A DNA stretch of 64,000 bases from Brevibacillus formosus (GCF_003013405.1 NZ_PXZL01000009.1:81011-145010), one strand, 5' to 3'; counted from the stretch's first letter, positions 8,872 through 18,111 are shown. A program made the numbers and translations. The notes: generated from the sequence alone by a model not told the origin.

Positions 8872-11127
8872 GTGAGCGAATCTAATCAGGAGTATATCGT
8901 AATCTCCGGTGCGAGGGAAAACAATCTCAAGAACGTATCCTTGCGAATTCCCAAGCGAAAGATTACGATCTTCACCGGTGTATCTGGATCTGGCAAGTCA
9001 TCGATCGTCTTCGATACGATCGCCGCAGAATCCACACGATTACTGAATGAGAACTTCAGCATGTTCGTGCGCAATTTCCTGCCCCGCTATCCGCAGCCGG
9101 ACACGGACGCGATCGAGAACCTGAGCATGGCGGTTATTGTGGACCAGAAGCGGCTGGGCGGCGGTTCCCATTCCACAATGGGGACGATTACCGATATCTC
9201 CCCCATACTCCGTCTTCTCTTCTCCCGAGTGGGTAAGCCCTATGTTGGACAAGCGCACATGTTCTCTTTTAACGATCCACAAGGTATGTGTCCCGAATGT
9301 AACGGGATCGGTCGCAAATTAGGCGTCGACATCAGCAAGGCGGTGGACATGTCCAGGTCGTTGAATGAAGGGGCAATCATGCTGCCGGACTATAAGGTAG
9401 ACAGCTGGGATTGGACGATCGTCGTGCAGTCGGGGTCCTTCGATCCAGACAAGAAGCTGAGCGATTATTCGGATGAAGAACTGGAGCAACTGCTCTACGG
9501 CAAGGCGAAAAAAGTGAAGATGGATTTCGCTGGGAAAGCAACGAATATTACAGTGGAAGGTGTCATTGAGAAGTTCACCAACAAATACATCAAGCAGGAT
9601 GTAAAGACGAAGTCTGAGCGTACACAAAAAGCTGTTGCACCTTTCATCTCTGAGGGTCCCTGCCCAAGCTGCCGCGGAGCAAGACTCAGTCAAGCTGCGC
9701 TCAACTGCAAGATCAATGGGCTCAACATTGCGGAGATGTCCTCCATGGAGGTCGGTCAGCTTATCCGAGTTATTCGGGAGATTGACGATTCGGTCGCCGC
9801 GCCGATGATCAAGTCGCTTACGGAGCGGTTGCAACATCTGGTGGATATCGGACTAGACTATTTGACGCTGGACCGTGAGACGGATACATTGTCCGGCGGC
9901 GAGTCGCAGCGTGTAAAGATGGTGAAGCACCTGAGCGGCAGTCTGGTGGATGTCACTTACATTTTCGATGAGCCCAGCGTTGGATTGCACCCCCGTGATG
10001 TACATAGACTCAATGAATTGCTTCAGAAGCTGCGCGACAAGGGCAATACCGTCATTGTCGTCGAGCATGATCCTGATGTGATCAAGGTGGCAGATCATAT
10101 CGTCGACGTCGGGCCTCACGCCGGCAGCCACGGCGGTACCATCGTGTATGAAGGCAACTTCCAAGGCCTGCTGGAGTCAGGGACACTGACAGGCACGCAT
10201 ATGAAGCGGCCGATCCAGCTGAAGCAAGCTTCCAGGAAGCCATCCGGCAAGCTAACTATCCAAAATGCCACACTGCACAACCTGCAAAACGTAAATGTTG
10301 ATATTCCAGCTGGAGTGCTTACAGTCGTCACCGGTGTCGCTGGCTCCGGCAAGAGTACGCTGATTAACGAAGTGTTTCTCAGTAGCCATCCGGATGCGAT
10401 CGTTATCGACCAATCAGCGGTAGGCGTGTCAACACGCTCGAATCCCGCGACCTACACAGGGATTATGGATGATGTGCGCAAGGCGTTTGCTTCCGCGAAC
10501 AAGGTCAACCAAGGCTTGTTCAGCTTCAATTCCAAGGGAGCTTGCGAGAACTGCCAAGGTCTAGGTGTTGTGTATACAGACCTTGCATTCCTTGAAAGTG
10601 TAAAGCTGCCGTGCGAAGTATGTGGAGGTAGACGCTTCAAGGAAGAGGTGCTCGCTTACAAGCTGAACGGCAAGTCAATTGCAGAAGTGCTGGAGATGAC
10701 TGTGGAGCAGGCATTGGAATTTTTTGAGCTAAAAGAGGTTGTACGCAAGCTCCGGGCGATGAGTGATGTGGGACTGAACTATATTACACTCGGCCAACCG
10801 CTCAGCACGCTCTCGGGCGGGGAATGCCAACGCATCAAGCTGGCAAGCGAGCTGCACAAGAAAGGCAGCATCTACGTGATGGACGAGCCAACAACTGGCT
10901 TACATATGTCAGATATCGGTCACCTTCTTGAGATCATGAACCGACTCGTGGATGCAGGCAATACGGTAATCGTCATCGAGCACAACCTGGACGTGATCAG
11001 CCAAGCAGATTGGATCATCGATATGGGACCGGACGGAGGCAGCAACGGCGGTCAGGTGGTCTTCGAGGGCACACCTTCACAGATCATCCACGCGGAACAG
11101 TCGATCACGGGAAGATACTTGAAGTAA
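8872..11127 (+). CDS. UvrA-like ABC ATPase lacking the UvrB-binding domain
   Basis: This ~751-residue protein is related to the UvrA excinuclease subunit. It has two ABC cassettes with Walker A motifs GVSGSGKSS and GVAGSGKST, two LSGGE(S/C)QR signatures, and D-E dyads in FDEPSVGLHP and MDEPTTGLH. Zinc-type CxxC pairs are visible in CPECNGIG, CPSCRGAR and CENCQGLG/CEVCGGRR. True UvrA is ~950 residues. Here the chain jumps from LLFSRVGKPY almost directly to FSFNDPQGMC, so the UvrB-binding region and first zinc site are missing. That matches UvrA2/drug-resistance-type paralogues rather than the repair subunit. I prefer the GTG at 8872, spaced ~8 from ggaaggg; an in-frame ATG lies at 8845 without a good ribosome site. 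Codon use looks more G+C-rich than its neighbours, hinting at transfer. Confidence 0.88.
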   Translation: MSESNQEYIVISGARENNLKNVSLRIPKRKITIFTGVSGSGKSSIVFDTIAAESTRLLNENFSMFVRNFLPRYPQPDTDAIENLSMAVIVDQKRLGGGSHSTMGTITDISPILRLLFSRVGKPYVGQAHMFSFNDPQGMCPECNGIGRKLGVDISKAVDMSRSLNEGAIMLPDYKVDSWDWTIVVQSGSFDPDKKLSDYSDEELEQLLYGKAKKVKMDFAGKATNITVEGVIEKFTNKYIKQDVKTKSERTQKAVAPFISEGPCPSCRGARLSQAALNCKINGLNIAEMSSMEVGQLIRVIREIDDSVAAPMIKSLTERLQHLVDIGLDYLTLDRETDTLSGGESQRVKMVKHLSGSLVDVTYIFDEPSVGLHPRDVHRLNELLQKLRDKGNTVIVVEHDPDVIKVADHIVDVGPHAGSHGGTIVYEGNFQGLLESGTLTGTHMKRPIQLKQASRKPSGKLTIQNATLHNLQNVNVDIPAGVLTVVTGVAGSGKSTLINEVFLSSHPDAIVIDQSAVGVSTRSNPATYTGIMDDVRKAFASANKVNQGLFSFNSKGACENCQGLGVVYTDLAFLESVKLPCEVCGGRRFKEEVLAYKLNGKSIAEVLEMTVEQALEFFELKEVVRKLRAMSDVGLNYITLGQPLSTLSGGECQRIKLASELHKKGSIYVMDEPTTGLHMSDIGHLLEIMNRLVDAGNTVIVIEHNLDVISQADWIIDMGPDGGSNGGQVVFEGTPSQIIHAEQSITGRYLK

Positions 11128-11193
11128 TCCATCAAATCCGCTTTCGTAATGGATGGGATTCCGATGTAAAGCTGTTATGGCATAACGAATTCA

Positions 11194-11226
11194 GATCTCC
11201 TCATGGGAAACCAGGGGAGATTTTTG
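11194..11226 (+). terminator. Terminator after the UvrA-like gene
   Basis: A GAAA-loop hairpin, with gatctcctcatgg pairing imperfectly with ccaggggagat, is followed by a T-run. It separates the UvrA-like gene from the TetR operon. Confidence 0.7.
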
Positions 11227-11263
11227 TTATGCAAAATCAAATATCAGAAAATAAAAAATAATC

Positions 11264-11327
11264 TTGACATTAAATCAGGTGATTAGTAAAGTGGTGATTA
11301 CAAGCAACCTATCGATCGATCGATCGA
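11264..11327 (+). promoter_or_regulatory. Sigma-A promoter and palindromic operator of the TetR operon
   Basis: A perfect -35 box TTGACA at 11264-11269 is followed after 17 bases by TAAAGT at 11287-11292, a 4/6 match to the -10 consensus. About 20 bp downstream, positions 11312-11327 form a perfect 16-bp palindrome made of four tandem TCGA units. Lying just past the predicted start of transcription and before a TetR gene, it is a plausible autorepressor operator, although it could also be a simple repeat. Confidence 0.6.
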
Positions 11328-11344
11328 CAAAACCAAAAAAGCAG

Positions 11345-12085
11345 ATGATGGTACCGCCACAAGTAGCTGGACATGAGAGACTCTCGTTTCCTGCAATCAT
11401 CAGTAGAAGGGAGCGCGCTTTTTTGACGAAAGAAAAAATATTTCAAGCAGCATTACGGCTATTCGCAAGAAAAGGTTTTGAAGCAACCAGCATACGCGAT
11501 ATTGCGTTAGAGGCAGAGGTAACTTCCTCCACCCTCTATCATTACATGAAAACAAAAGAGGATCTGCTCGTTGCCATCATGCAAGAAGGGTTACAGACCC
11601 TTCTTGGAAATGCAAAGGAAGTGCTCGCTGAGCTTGAAGCGCCCGAACAACAATTGGCGGCGCTTGTGCAGCTTCATGTTACCAGCCATGCCACTGACAA
11701 GCTAACGGCGCTAGTAGTAGATACCGAGTTCCGTGCGCTGACAGGAAATACCCGCGTAGAAATTGCCAGGTTGCGCAGTGAATATGAGATGCTCTGGCAG
11801 CGTATTTTAACGAGCGGATTAGAGGGGGGCGTATTTACGATAGAAAATACCAAGCTTGCCGTCCTGGCTTTGCTTCAAATGTGCACGGGTGTCGCCCATT
11901 GGTACTCGCCCGATGGCCCAAGCTCATTGGAAGAAATCAGCTTGAATTTTTCCGATATGGCGCTTGCACTCGTTCAGGCAAAGCGAAATGGTCAGCAACT
12001 GACTGTCTCCGATTTGGCTCTGCCTGAACCCGCGCGTTTTTTTGTGAAACCTTGGCTGGGGGCTGCTGCGCATGAACATTCTTGA
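11345..12085 (+). CDS. TetR/AcrR-family transcriptional regulator
   Basis: This is a TetR-family repressor whose N-terminal helix-turn-helix is visible in IFQAALRLFARKGFEATS followed by IRDIALEAEVTSSTLYHYMK, the classical recognition helix with YxYxK-type ending. The C-terminal ~150 residues form the helical ligand and dimer domain. The frame is open to a TTG at 11264, but that TTG is the -35 box of the promoter, so the real start is later. ATG 11345 is used here; a TTG at 11423 has a better ribosome site (gaaggga) and would still include the whole HTH. It is the first gene of a run extending to 24242 and overlaps the amidohydrolase gene by 14 bp, so it is likely the autoregulated controller of that pathway. 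Confidence 0.85.
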   Translation: MMVPPQVAGHERLSFPAIISRRERAFLTKEKIFQAALRLFARKGFEATSIRDIALEAEVTSSTLYHYMKTKEDLLVAIMQEGLQTLLGNAKEVLAELEAPEQQLAALVQLHVTSHATDKLTALVVDTEFRALTGNTRVEIARLRSEYEMLWQRILTSGLEGGVFTIENTKLAVLALLQMCTGVAHWYSPDGPSSLEEISLNFSDMALALVQAKRNGQQLTVSDLALPEPARFFVKPWLGAAAHEHS

Positions 12086-12956
12086 TGCCCGTGTCCGCTT
12101 GCCACAGCACTTCCGTGAGGCACGCATAGGTGACATGCGAAATGAGTACGTCGCTCAATATGATGCGGTGTTACAAGTAAGATCGACTATCGAGAAAACG
12201 CTCGACGATTTGATTCAAGAAATGAAAGAATCAGGAGTAGACCACGCCATTATGCATGCAGAATACGAATTCGGCGAGGATGGGGATGCGCTGAATGAAG
12301 CATTGGCAAAAGTCATATCCGCTCACACCGAGCTCTTCTCAGGATTCGGTACGATTTCAATGGAGCATTTCAGACCGATGCGCGCTGTCCAACAAGTGAG
12401 CCGCATCAGAGAGCTGGGCTTTCTGGGAGTAAACATCCAGCCTGCATTTTTTGAGATGCCGATCGATGATCGCAAATTATATCCCGTATACGCAAAGGCC
12501 GCCGAGTTAGGCTTGGCAGTTGCCATTCATACGGGAATTAATTATTCGATGATTCATCCCATCCGGAATGAACACCCGCTGTTGCTGGATCAAGTCGCCT
12601 GTGATTTTCCGGAATTAACATTGATCGCGTGTCATGGGGGGTGGCCCTGGGTGCCTGAAATGGTTGCCGTAGCGCGCAAGCACCCCAATGTTCTGATGGA
12701 TTTGGGCGGGCTTTCTCCTAGGTATTTGGGGGTACTAGGAGCAGGGTGGGAGATGATGTACAGGTTAGCAAACAACCTCTTGCAAGATCAAATCCTCTTT
12801 GCAACAGACTGGCCTGTATTTCCTCTGAAACGCGCGATTGCAGAATGGAAGGAATTAAGCATAAAGCCCGAGGTGCTAGAGAAGGTGCTCGGTTCGAATG
12901 CAAAAGCATTGTACTCCAAAATAAAGGCGGAGGTAAAAAAGAATGACAACACGTAA
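12072..12956 (+). CDS. Amidohydrolase-family (Amidohydro_2-like) TIM-barrel protein
   Basis: This 294-residue protein is related to the ACMSD/PDC-hydrolase branch of the metal-dependent amidohydrolases. Seen motifs are AIHTGINYS (histidine near 156), LIACHGGWPWVPEM with a conserved histidine near 191, and LFATDWPVFPLKRA with the barrel-end aspartate near 242. The N-terminal HxH metal motif is absent: the equivalent strand reads ILDARVRLP, so arginines replace both histidines. That occurs in some members of the family and suggests altered metal binding. The start overlaps the regulator by 14 bp and the end overlaps the crotonase by 14 bp, so the three are translationally coupled. It may hydrolyse or decarboxylate an intermediate of the pathway; the substrate is unknown. 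Confidence 0.78.
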   Translation: MNILDARVRLPQHFREARIGDMRNEYVAQYDAVLQVRSTIEKTLDDLIQEMKESGVDHAIMHAEYEFGEDGDALNEALAKVISAHTELFSGFGTISMEHFRPMRAVQQVSRIRELGFLGVNIQPAFFEMPIDDRKLYPVYAKAAELGLAVAIHTGINYSMIHPIRNEHPLLLDQVACDFPELTLIACHGGWPWVPEMVAVARKHPNVLMDLGGLSPRYLGVLGAGWEMMYRLANNLLQDQILFATDWPVFPLKRAIAEWKELSIKPEVLEKVLGSNAKALYSKIKAEVKKNDNT

Positions 12957-13713
12957 GGCGGTGGTAGAGTGTGAGATCCATCAAGAGATAGGCTGGATTC
13001 ATCTGAATCGCCCCGAGCGGTTAAATGCGGTGGTTCCACAATTGGTAGAGGAGCTGTATGGATCGCTCGATAAGTTGGAACGGGAAGGAGTAAGGGCAGC
13101 AATACTGGCTGGCCGCGGGAATGCTTTTTGTGCAGGACATGATTTGCGTCATGAAGAAAAGCCTGCAAATGAGGCTGAGCTTCGCTTTAATTTACAGAAG
13201 ATTCAGGATATAACACGAAAGATCCAACGTGTTCCTTTCCCGGTGATCGCTGCGGTCCATGGTTATGCATTAGGAGCAGGGTGTGAGTTTGCGCTCGGAT
13301 GCGATTTGATCATCGCCGCTCAAGATGCCGAATTCGGCTTTCCGGAAGTGAGTGTGGGGCTTAGTGTTACCGGAGGAATCTCGCATATGCTTCCTATCGC
13401 GATCGGACTGGTCAGAGCGAAAGAATTGCTGTTTTCAGGCGAGAGGTTCGGTGCATCGCAAGCACTGCAGCTAGGACTCATCAACAAGGTAGTGGATCAT
13501 AAAGTGTTAGCCGAAGAAGCTGACAAGTGGGCGAAACGGTTAGCGGAGCTCCCGCAAGTAGCGCTTGCAAAAGCCAAATTTGCGCTAAATCGCGGGGCCC
13601 AATGCGATCTGGAGGCAGCTTTTGAATTGGAGATCGAGCATGCGCTGGCAACCGTGCAAACGATCGAATCCAAGCAGGCGGCTGAATGGTTCCGAAAAAA
13701 AGGATCGGTATAG
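12943..13713 (+). CDS. Enoyl-CoA hydratase/isomerase (crotonase) family protein
   Basis: This 256-residue crotonase-fold protein has the oxyanion-hole segments AFCAGHDLRH and HGYALGAGCEFALGCD and the following FGFPEVSVGLSVTGG. Both positions that carry the catalytic glutamates in enoyl-CoA hydratases are glutamate here (GCEFAL and FPEVSV). It would hydrate, isomerise or cleave an acyl-CoA thioester in the cytoplasm. It overlaps the amidohydrolase gene upstream by 14 bp, and the acyl-CoA ligase gene follows with only 19 bp between stop and TTG start. This suggests that the ligase makes a CoA ester which this enzyme processes. Confidence 0.88.
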   Translation: MTTRKAVVECEIHQEIGWIHLNRPERLNAVVPQLVEELYGSLDKLEREGVRAAILAGRGNAFCAGHDLRHEEKPANEAELRFNLQKIQDITRKIQRVPFPVIAAVHGYALGAGCEFALGCDLIIAAQDAEFGFPEVSVGLSVTGGISHMLPIAIGLVRAKELLFSGERFGASQALQLGLINKVVDHKVLAEEADKWAKRLAELPQVALAKAKFALNRGAQCDLEAAFELEIEHALATVQTIESKQAAEWFRKKGSV

Positions 13714-13732
13714 AGAAGGAGGGCTGAACCTT

Positions 13733-15304
13733 TTGGACGTGCAAGAAATCAAGTCTTTGACGGCACGGGCGGCTAAACGATGGGGAGAAAAAATCGGGCT
13801 TGTCTTTGATGAATGGAATGAACAACTGTCATTTCAGGAGATAGAAGACCGTTCCAACCAGATCGCCAACATGCTCCAAGTGCTGGGCGTAGGCTATGGG
13901 GATCGGGTAGCCGTCATGCTGAGGAACCAGCCGGAATTCCCGCTTACCTGGCTGGCGTTGGCAAAACTGGGCGCGAATATCGTTCCAATAAATGTCAATT
14001 ACAAAGATTACGATGCACAGTATATCCTCCACCACTCCGAAGCAATTGTTATCGTAACTTCACAGGAGTTTATATCCCTGGTACAGAAGATCAGACCTTC
14101 CGTACAAACCCTCAAAACAATCCTCTCAGTAGACCAATCAGACGATCCCAACGTCGTCGATTTCAGAACGATGTGTGAAACAGCCCCCACGACTCCAACA
14201 GCGCTTACCGTTTTTCCTGAAACTTTAGTCAACATCCAATATACTTCCGGCACGACAGGCTTCCCCAAGGGTTGTATGCTTTCACATGAATATTGGCTCG
14301 CCATAGCCAAAAAGATGGTCGAGCAGCATCCCAATTTGACCCATTCAGATGTACTGTTAACGGCGCAGCCCTTTTACTATATGGACCCGCAATGGAATTT
14401 GCTGGGCGCGATCGCTGTGGGGGCAAAGCTAGTAGTTCTCGATCGATTTCATCCCTCTACATTTTGGCAGAAAGTACGGCAATATGGCGTTACCTTTTTC
14501 TATTGCCTGGGGATCATGCCCACGCTAATGGTCAAAGCACCACGCTCGCCATTGGACAGGGAAAATAACGTTCGCACCATCCTTTGCTCGGCCATTCCCC
14601 CGCATCTGCACCGCGAATTGGAAGAGCGATGGGGCGCACCATGGTATGAGGTTTTTGGCATGACAGAGACAGGTGGAGATATTTCGGTAAAACCACACGA
14701 TCATGACCGATTGCTCGGAACAGGCTGCATCGGAAAACCAGATAAAGACCGGACCGTCCGTATTGTTGATATTCACAACCGCCCCGTATCGAGGGGAGAG
14801 GTTGGCGAGCTCCTCCTACGGGGCTTGGGGATGATGGATGGCTACTATAAAGATCCTGATGCGACTTGTGCTGCCTTTCGTGGCGGCTGGTTCCACACCG
14901 GAGATTTGGTGCGTATGGACGAAGACGGATACATCTATTATGTCGGCAGAAAAAAGGAGATGATTCGCCGGAGCGGGGAAAATATTTCGGCTGCTGAGGT
15001 TGAGGAAGTCATGAAAATGCACCCAGCCGTGGAGTATGCTGCCTGCCTTCCAGTGAAAGACGAAATGCGCGGGGAAGAAATCAAGGCATACGTGGTAGTG
15101 AATGAGGGACTAACGGTGCCTCCTCATGAATTGATCTCCTATTGCACCGAGCATCTTGCTTACTACAAGGTTCCACGATATTGGGAATACAGAAGTGAAT
15201 TGCCTCGTACCCCATCTGAACGAATAGCCAAGCATGTACTGGCGAAAGAAAAGGAAGACCTTCGCATCGGTTCCTATGATCGTATTGATGATCGCTGGAG
15301 ATAA
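13733..15304 (+). CDS. AMP-forming acyl-CoA synthetase/ligase
   Basis: This ~523-residue member of the adenylate-forming family carries a P-loop-like YTSGTTGFPKGCMLSH near residue 165, an adenylate-binding FGMTETGGDIS near 310, GWFHTGDLVRMDEDGYIYY near 385, and GRKKEMIRRSGENISAAEVE near 405. These are the hallmarks of acyl-CoA ligases of the ANL superfamily. The frame is open upstream into the crotonase gene, but the only good ribosome site (aaggaggg, 13716-13723) points to the TTG at 13733. It activates a carboxylic acid as its CoA thioester for the adjacent crotonase. The closest general type is the medium-chain/crotonobetaine-CoA ligase group; the actual acid is unknown. Confidence 0.87.
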   Translation: MDVQEIKSLTARAAKRWGEKIGLVFDEWNEQLSFQEIEDRSNQIANMLQVLGVGYGDRVAVMLRNQPEFPLTWLALAKLGANIVPINVNYKDYDAQYILHHSEAIVIVTSQEFISLVQKIRPSVQTLKTILSVDQSDDPNVVDFRTMCETAPTTPTALTVFPETLVNIQYTSGTTGFPKGCMLSHEYWLAIAKKMVEQHPNLTHSDVLLTAQPFYYMDPQWNLLGAIAVGAKLVVLDRFHPSTFWQKVRQYGVTFFYCLGIMPTLMVKAPRSPLDRENNVRTILCSAIPPHLHRELEERWGAPWYEVFGMTETGGDISVKPHDHDRLLGTGCIGKPDKDRTVRIVDIHNRPVSRGEVGELLLRGLGMMDGYYKDPDATCAAFRGGWFHTGDLVRMDEDGYIYYVGRKKEMIRRSGENISAAEVEEVMKMHPAVEYAACLPVKDEMRGEEIKAYVVVNEGLTVPPHELISYCTEHLAYYKVPRYWEYRSELPRTPSERIAKHVLAKEKEDLRIGSYDRIDDRWR

Positions 15305-15329
15305 CAAGCAAACGGAGAGGAAGATATGG

Positions 15330-16409
15330 ATGAATAGTTGGGTAAAGGTACTGAAAGAGCTGACAGAGGCTTCGGGAGTTCCCGGACATGAACAGGAAGT
15401 ACGAGAATTAATGCACACGTACTTGGAACCGCTTACAGAAGAGGTGTTCACAGATAATCTAGGAAGCATAATCGGGCGAAAAACAGGCCTGGCCAATGGA
15501 CCCAAGATTATGATGATGGGCCATATGGATGAGGTGGGGTTCATGGTAACGCGTGTCATGAAGGGCGGATTCATCGCCTTCCAGCCTCTTGGTGGCTGGT
15601 GGTCGCAGGTGATGCTGGCACAGCGTGTGAACATTAAAACACGCAAAGGAGATATTGTCGGCGTACTCGGGTCAAAACCGCCGCATCTGCTGTCTTCGGA
15701 AGAACGCAAGAAAGTGGTTGAAATCGAGCGGATGTACATCGATATCGGAGCATCCAGCGAAGAACAGGCAAAGGAGCTGGGAATTCGCCCAGGTGATTCG
15801 ATTGTGCCAATCTGCCCTTTTACGGTGATGGCGAATGACAAGATGTATATGGCAAAAGCGCTCGATAATCGCGGCGGTTGCCTGACAGCCATTGAAGTAC
15901 TGAAACAGTTGCAAGAAACGGAACACCCCAACATCGTATTCAGCGGCGCCACTGCACAGGAGGAAGTGGGATGCCGCGGCGCATTCACGAGCACGCATTT
16001 GGTGGAGCCGGATATATTCATTGCATTGGAGACGGGGATAACGTTTGACACGCCGGGAAGCACCGACTCTCCCAATTTGCCTGATATCAAGTGCGGAGGC
16101 GGACCTACGATTGGTCTGTTTGACGGCTCGCTCGTACCCAATCCGAAATTGCGGGATCTGTTATTTGATACGGCTGAAGAGGAGGGCATCCCGTATCAAT
16201 ATGCTGCTATTTCAGGTGCAGGTACGGATGCAGGAGCTGCTCATATGGTTGGCAAAGGGGCTCCAGCTATCGTCATTGCAATCCCTGCGCGTTACATTCA
16301 CAGTCACGCTTCGATTCTCCATCATGATGATGTGGAAAATACGGTGAAATTGCTGACGGCTCTCGTCAAAAAGCTGGATCAAAAAACGGTTGATTGGCTT
16401 AGAACATAA
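15330..16409 (+). CDS. M42-family metallo-aminopeptidase
   Basis: This 359-residue dinuclear metal peptidase of the M42 family (FrvX/YsdC/PepA type) has ligand motifs in order: MMGHMDEVGFM with the first histidine, ALDNRGGC with the bridging aspartate, QEEVGCRGA with the general-base and ligand glutamates, and HSHASILHHDD with the C-terminal histidine. Such enzymes form large cytoplasmic tetrahedral assemblies that trim peptides from the N terminus. The ATG at 15330, spaced 9 from ggagagg, is the likely start; the open frame upstream is inside the ligase gene. Its position between the acyl-CoA ligase and a peptide importer suggests it degrades the imported peptide. Confidence 0.9.
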   Translation: MNSWVKVLKELTEASGVPGHEQEVRELMHTYLEPLTEEVFTDNLGSIIGRKTGLANGPKIMMMGHMDEVGFMVTRVMKGGFIAFQPLGGWWSQVMLAQRVNIKTRKGDIVGVLGSKPPHLLSSEERKKVVEIERMYIDIGASSEEQAKELGIRPGDSIVPICPFTVMANDKMYMAKALDNRGGCLTAIEVLKQLQETEHPNIVFSGATAQEEVGCRGAFTSTHLVEPDIFIALETGITFDTPGSTDSPNLPDIKCGGGPTIGLFDGSLVPNPKLRDLLFDTAEEEGIPYQYAAISGAGTDAGAAHMVGKGAPAIVIAIPARYIHSHASILHHDDVENTVKLLTALVKKLDQKTVDWLRT

Positions 16410-16439
16410 AAATCCCAAACAAGGGGAGTGGAGTCATTC

Positions 16440-18083
16440 ATGGGGATAAGAAAGCGAGGCCCCTTTCCGATTGTTAGCATTGTCCTTTCCTGTTTCGTAC
16501 TGCTGGCAATCGTGTCCGGATGCGATGCGCCTGCAACGAAACCAGGTACTGATGAAGGAAAAAAAGATGTCAATATAGCCAATCAAAAGGGCGGAACAGT
16601 CACCGTTGCGATCAGCAGTGAACCAGATACACTGGATGTCCACAAATCGACAGCGTTAAGCACGGAGGGGGTCGCGCTCAATTTAGGGGCAGCTCTCCTT
16701 TACAGAGATCCCCAAACAAATGAGGTCAAGCCCCATCTGGCTGAATCGTACTCCATTTCCGATGATGGGAAGACATGGACATTTCGCATTCGCAAAGGCG
16801 TTACCTTTCATGATGGGACACTGCTTACTGCACAGGCGTACAAGCGAACGTTTGAGCGGGCCATGTCTCCGGAAATCGCTCCGAAAGGCGTAGGGATGGT
16901 TCTGGGCATCATCAAATCGATCAAAACTACAGATGATCGGACGCTTATTTTGGAGTTGAATGAACCGTCTGCCACGCTTCTCACCTATTTCACTTCCGCT
17001 AGCTGGATGCAGCCGCTTTCAGTGGACGCGGTGCAAAAGTCTGGGGGTCAATACGGAAGGAATCCGGTTGGTGTCGGTCCGTGGAAGATGGAGAGCTGGA
17101 AATCAGGAGACTCTATTACGCTGATTCAAAACGATGCGTATCGCTGGGCTACGCCCTTCTTTAAAAATCAAGGACCGCCGAGGCCGGACAAATTAGTTCT
17201 GAAATTGATTCGAAATCCGCAAACGGCTGTCGCTGCTTTGGAAAGCGGAACCATCGACATCGCTGATCTGCCTGCGAAAGACGCGAAGAAATTCAAGAAC
17301 AATAATCGCTTTACCGTCCTTGAGCAGATAAAGCGCGGTTTGGGGCTGTTTGTCGAGCTGAACTTGAAAAACGAGATTTTACAAGATAAAAACGTTCGCA
17401 AAGCGTTACAGATGGCAGTGAAGAAAGAGGCTATCGTGCAATCGCATCTGCAAGGGGAAGGTATTGTTGCAGATGGTCCGCTGCCAGCAAATTTGTTCGG
17501 ATACGACCAGTCCATTGCCCAATATGCATACAAATACAACCCCGAGGAAGCGATGAAGCTCCTGGAAGAAGCCGGATGGAAACTGAATGCGCAAGGGATA
17601 AGGGAGAAAGCAGGAAAACCGCTTCATCTCGAATTGTTGAGTATGGAAGCATGGTCTCAACCTGCCCAATTGATGCAAGGAATGTTCAAAGCGATTGGGG
17701 TAGACGTGAAAATCATTACTCTGGAAGGCAGCGCAGTCGACCAGTTAACTGCTGCCGGCACATTTGACTTGGCGCTGGATGGATATGTCGCTGATGACCC
17801 TGATATCTTGTTTCCGTTCATGCATTCAAGTCAGATCGGTGGGATGAATCGTTCAGCCATCCATGACAAAACGATCGATTCCTTGCTGGAAAAGGGACAG
17901 GTGACGATGAAGAGCGACGATAGAGCGAAAATCTATGAAGATCTTCAGAAGCGCGTTGTGGAGGAGGCGTTTTGGATTCCCATTTACACGGAAAAACGGT
18001 TCGTCGTGGTAAACAACCGTGTTCAGGGACTGATGCTTGATCCATCCGGACTGAAATTGTATCAGGACGTGTGGGTTAAGTAA
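16440..18083 (+). CDS. Peptide ABC transporter substrate-binding lipoprotein
   Basis: This ~547-residue solute-binding protein is of family 5 (OppA/DppA/NikA). The start is ATG 16440; the GTG at 16428 lies inside the ribosome site aaggggag. A lipoprotein signal peptide is clear: basic start MGIRKRG, a hydrophobic stretch, and the lipobox IVSGC, so it is anchored outside the membrane by its cysteine. The family signature region includes LAESYSISDDGKTWTFRIRK and VTFHDGTLLTA. It is paralogous to the fragment at 1-734. The permease and ATPase genes follow after one beta-lactamase-fold gene, forming a complete peptide importer. Confidence 0.92.
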   Translation: MGIRKRGPFPIVSIVLSCFVLLAIVSGCDAPATKPGTDEGKKDVNIANQKGGTVTVAISSEPDTLDVHKSTALSTEGVALNLGAALLYRDPQTNEVKPHLAESYSISDDGKTWTFRIRKGVTFHDGTLLTAQAYKRTFERAMSPEIAPKGVGMVLGIIKSIKTTDDRTLILELNEPSATLLTYFTSASWMQPLSVDAVQKSGGQYGRNPVGVGPWKMESWKSGDSITLIQNDAYRWATPFFKNQGPPRPDKLVLKLIRNPQTAVAALESGTIDIADLPAKDAKKFKNNNRFTVLEQIKRGLGLFVELNLKNEILQDKNVRKALQMAVKKEAIVQSHLQGEGIVADGPLPANLFGYDQSIAQYAYKYNPEEAMKLLEEAGWKLNAQGIREKAGKPLHLELLSMEAWSQPAQLMQGMFKAIGVDVKIITLEGSAVDQLTAAGTFDLALDGYVADDPDILFPFMHSSQIGGMNRSAIHDKTIDSLLEKGQVTMKSDDRAKIYEDLQKRVVEEAFWIPIYTEKRFVVVNNRVQGLMLDPSGLKLYQDVWVK

Positions 18084-18111
18084 GGAAACAAAAAAACGAG
18101 GAGAACATGTC

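Noticed and set aside
11264..11344. TTG 11264 as the start of the TetR gene
   Set aside because: This TTG is part of a consensus -35 box, no ribosome site precedes it, and the added residues are encoded by the promoter and palindrome.
15110..16189. Long antisense frame of 359 codons opposite the M42 peptidase gene
   Set aside because: It lies wholly opposite a gene with clear catalytic motifs, has no ribosome site and gives a low-complexity Ser/Pro/Ile-rich product.
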